From contig ONSE01000121.1 of the NCBI GenBank assembly GCA_900320415.1, positions 1 through 6,992 of the forward strand: a stretch of DNA of 6,992 nt, written 5' to 3'. The stretch is from an uncultured Eubacteriales bacterium. GTDB taxonomy: Bacteria; Bacillota; Clostridia; Oscillospirales; Acutalibacteraceae. A model generated the notes under the pieces. The model ran no database searches and had not been told where the DNA came from. It saw nothing but the letters and a program-made list of their open reading frames with translations. Shown in pieces: positions 4,978-6,992 of the stretch (the stretch's first letter is position 1; every line of letters begins with the position of its first letter). The position numbers and the translations under genes are program-made.

Positions 4978-6138
4978 TCATTTGCGCTCGATCGTATCGC
5001 CCGAGTAGTTTTCGAGCGCGTTGAGCGTCAGCACATCCTCCTGCGCGCCCTTCTCCTCTCCGCCCTTCATCAGGTCGTCGCAGTAACGGTAGAGCTGATT
5101 GGTCGTGGAGGAGACCTCTTCCCACATTTCCTTCTGGGAATCGGTCTGCGGATCGATGCGCAGGTTCTCGCTTTCCACAAGTCCCTCCGCCAGAAAGTCG
5201 GTGAATTTCAGCGCGCCGTAAACATTCATGTGATCCTCGTTATAGAAATCGCGGCTGTCGTCAATGCCGATCTCATCCGCGTGGTTCTCAAAGGCGTAGT
5301 AGCTGAAGCCATACTCCTTGACGAGGGACGCCATCTTGTTGGAGCGCTTCACACGGTCGTAGGTTTTGTCCGTCACGAAATGCGGCGCGCGCACAAAGAG
5401 AACGTTGAGGTTCTGCTCCTTGCTGTAGGCGAGAAGGTCGAGCAGGTTCTGCTGCAGCTTGGGGTCGAGCTCCAGCTCGCCCTTCTCCTGCGTGATCTTC
5501 TCATTCAGGCTCGGCGTGTCCGATTGAAAGACCTTTGCGGTGGTGCGGTAGCCCTTGAGGACGTTATAGCCGCGGATATCGAGCGAAAAGTTGCTCTCCA
5601 TCATATTCACGCGGTCGGGAACCTCTGTCCACAGACCGTGGTACTTGATCAGCGGGAAGAAATACTCCCACCGCTGATCGACGGGGACAGCTTTCTGAAT
5701 GTACTCCATCTTGTTGAAGCTGAAGGGCAGGTTGTCAAAAAACTTGTGGATATGCGCCTCGTTCTTCTCGTTGTCGCTGTCGCCGTACAGGAACGCGTTC
5801 GCCTCGATGACAATCAGACCCGGGTGCTGGGTGCGGACGACCTCCTTGACGGCGGTGATGACGCCCTCGGAGGTGATGGACTCCGACGCCAGAAGGTAGC
5901 TTGTGAAGCCGTACTTCTCGTAGGCTCTGCCGGGCATAAAGCTGGTGTAGATATCGCTCGCGCCGATAAAGACCACGTCAAGCGAGTCGCGCTCCTCCTG
6001 ATAGAAGCCCTCGACCCGCAGGCTGTTATGGTCCACATTGCGCAGCACATACTGCTGCAGCAGCAGGCAGGACACCATGATGGTCAGGAAAAAGCAGGCG
6101 GTTTTGACGGTGCGTGAGACGTACTGTTGAAATTTCAT
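4978..6138 (-). CDS. SGNH/DltD-AlgJ-like membrane-anchored acyl-transfer partner of MBOAT
   Basis: The 386-aa product has one N-terminal membrane anchor (about 11-27) and an extracellular SGNH-hydrolase-like domain. 'VVFIGASDIYTSF' (55-67) is the block-I motif with nucleophile Ser61, corresponding to 'GSSH/GDS' in relatives. 'IVIEANAFLY' (109-118) is the next conserved strand and carries the block-III-type Asn114. 'DFYNEDHMNVYGALKFT' (297-313) carries the catalytic His303 and the 'HxNxxGAxKFT' signature. The Asp normally three residues before His is Asn300 here. Such proteins accept an acyl group from the MBOAT partner and place it on an exported polymer (as with DltD, AlgJ/AlgX and PatB). 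AGGAGG (complement of 6150-6155) lies 11 nt upstream of the ATG. The gene starts 20 nt after the MBOAT stop. The polymer substrate cannot be told from sequence. Confidence 0.85.
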   Translation of the reverse strand: MKFQQYVSRTVKTACFFLTIMVSCLLLQQYVLRNVDHNSLRVEGFYQEERDSLDVVFIGASDIYTSFMPGRAYEKYGFTSYLLASESITSEGVITAVKEVVRTQHPGLIVIEANAFLYGDSDNEKNEAHIHKFFDNLPFSFNKMEYIQKAVPVDQRWEYFFPLIKYHGLWTEVPDRVNMMESNFSLDIRGYNVLKGYRTTAKVFQSDTPSLNEKITQEKGELELDPKLQQNLLDLLAYSKEQNLNVLFVRAPHFVTDKTYDRVKRSNKMASLVKEYGFSYYAFENHADEIGIDDSRDFYNEDHMNVYGALKFTDFLAEGLVESENLRIDPQTDSQKEMWEEVSSTTNQLYRYCDDLMKGGEEKGAQEDVLTLNALENYSGDTIERK

Positions 6139-6158
6139 TGCGTAACCTACCTCCTCTC

Positions 6159-6992
6159 TTAAAACTGCATATAAACAAAGTCAGCGGCGTTGTAGCCCGA
6201 GCCGTAGATGCCGAAGATCACGACCGCCATGATGCCCGCGTACAGCAGCAGGAAACGCAGCGCGAACGGCTTGCTGTCGAGCATGGTGCGGATATCGGTA
6301 TCGTGGTGCTTCTCCTGGATGAGGCTGGCAACAAGGATAACGAGCGCGCCCGCAAGCAGGATGATATAGTCCGGAAGGTTCAGTCCGAGCTTTCCGATTT
6401 CCGCCATACCCGCGGAAAAATCCTGCCCCGTGAAGAAAAGCGAAAGCGTGCGCATACCCTCCCCGAACGAGGGCGCCACGTCGAACACATAGCCCACGAG
6501 CACCACCAGCAGGGTGCGGAGGATCTGGAAGCCGACGAAAAACGGATTTTTGCGGCTGATGCGCAGCTTGTCCACCGCGCCGTCAAAGAGCGGCTGCAGG
6601 AGAATGCTCACCATGATGATCACGCCGTTCCAAACGCCGAACGCGACGTATTTCCAGTCCGCGCCGTGCCAGACGCCGACCACGAGGAATACGATCAGCG
6701 AGGCGACGCTGGTGGGGAGCACCTTGGCGATATGCGCGCCCGCGGCGGTTTTGCCGAAGCGGGTGCCCTTCATCTTCTTGCCCGCGTTGATGAACACGTT
6801 CGACATCGCGACGGGATAGAAAAGGTAGTTTTTCAGCCAGCCGCCGAGAGAGATATGCCAGCGGCGCCAGTATTCGTTGATGGATTTGGAGAAGTACGGG
6901 CGTTTGAAGTTGTCGATCATGTCGATGCCGAAGATCTGCGCCACGCCGCGCGAGATATCGATGCCGCCCGAGAAGTCGGCGTAAAGCTGCAA
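6159..6992 (-). CDS. MBOAT-family O-acyltransferase (AlgI/DltB/PatA-like), 5' end beyond window
   Basis: Only the C-terminal 277 residues are present; the reading frame is open to the window edge and the first codon here (TTG) is an internal Leu of 'LQLYADFSGG', so the gene continues leftward on its own strand outside the window. Landmarks are 'YADFSGGIDISRG' (4-16 of the fragment), 'YWRRWHISL' (41-49, with conserved His46) and 'VVGVWHGADWKYVAFGVWNG' (104-123, with the catalytic-type His109), followed by several membrane helices. These are the hallmarks of the bacterial MBOAT enzymes that pass acyl groups (acetyl, or D-alanine in DltB) through the membrane to an extracytoplasmic SGNH partner, which here is the next gene. 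The stop TAA is at 6159-6161. The operon promoter is outside the window. Confidence 0.92.
   Translation of the reverse strand: MQLYADFSGGIDISRGVAQIFGIDMIDNFKRPYFSKSINEYWRRWHISLGGWLKNYLFYPVAMSNVFINAGKKMKGTRFGKTAAGAHIAKVLPTSVASLIVFLVVGVWHGADWKYVAFGVWNGVIIMVSILLQPLFDGAVDKLRISRKNPFFVGFQILRTLLVVLVGYVFDVAPSFGEGMRTLSLFFTGQDFSAGMAEIGKLGLNLPDYIILLAGALVILVASLIQEKHHDTDIRTMLDSKPFALRFLLLYAGIMAVVIFGIYGSGYNAADFVYMQF

Noticed and set aside
4846..6117. 423-codon plus-strand open frame opposite the SGNH gene
   Set aside because: It is antisense to a gene with clear family motifs and its own ribosome-binding site; the long open frame is a by-product of GC-rich codon use and has no recognisable domain.
1..6992. 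CRISPR array accompanying the CARF protein
   Set aside because: No regularly spaced direct repeats of 24-40 bp were seen anywhere; the 28-bp repeat occurs only twice and in inverted orientation.
6990..6992. TTG at the window edge as a start codon of the MBOAT gene
   Set aside because: It encodes an internal Leu of a conserved MBOAT segment; the family needs roughly 200 more N-terminal residues.

Overview
The window looks like chromosome from a low-to-mid GC Gram-positive gut-type Clostridia (Ruminococcaceae/Oscillospiraceae-like). This is inferred from strong AGGAGG ribosome-binding sites on nearly every gene, a lipoprotein with a Gram-positive-style signal, an MBOAT/SGNH cell-surface acylation operon, and generally GC-rich third codon positions. 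No taxonomic marker gene is present.

Layout, left to right. (1) 29-958 (+) encodes a PD-(D/E)XK-type protein of the DUF4268 class. It runs convergently, with a 5-nt gap, into crcB (964-1332, -), a Fluc fluoride-export channel with a near-perfect sigma-A promoter. (2) A divergent intergenic region holds the crcB promoter, one arm of a 28-bp inverted repeat, and the promoter of a serine beta-lactamase-like lipoprotein (1551-2669, +). (3) After a 162-nt gap with a strong hairpin comes a 397-aa CARF-nuclease (2832-4025, +) of the DUF1887/Card1/Can2 type, known elsewhere as a cyclic-oligoadenylate-activated effector of type III CRISPR systems. No CRISPR array or cas gene accompanies it here. (4) A 315-nt region (4026-4340) holds the 3' remnant of an unidentified minus-strand gene, a 9-bp palindrome, a 20-bp-stem bidirectional terminator, and the second arm of the 28-bp inverted repeat. 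(5) A minus-strand operon fills the rest: MBOAT acyltransferase (5' end beyond the window), SGNH/DltD-like partner, and a six-helix membrane protein, separated by 20 and 16 nt.

How it fits together. The MBOAT and SGNH proteins form a recognised kind of two-part machine that moves acyl groups (usually acetyl) across the membrane onto an extracellular polymer; the third protein may be an accessory. The most notable arrangement is that the lipoprotein and the CARF-nuclease lie between two copies of a 28-bp repeat (27/28 identical, inverted, about 2.95 kb apart). Each copy has a small hairpin at its inner edge, and one copy ends exactly at the stop codon of a neighbouring gene. That could be a mobile or recombined cassette, but no target-site duplication is visible and no transposase is inside it, so this remains an inference.
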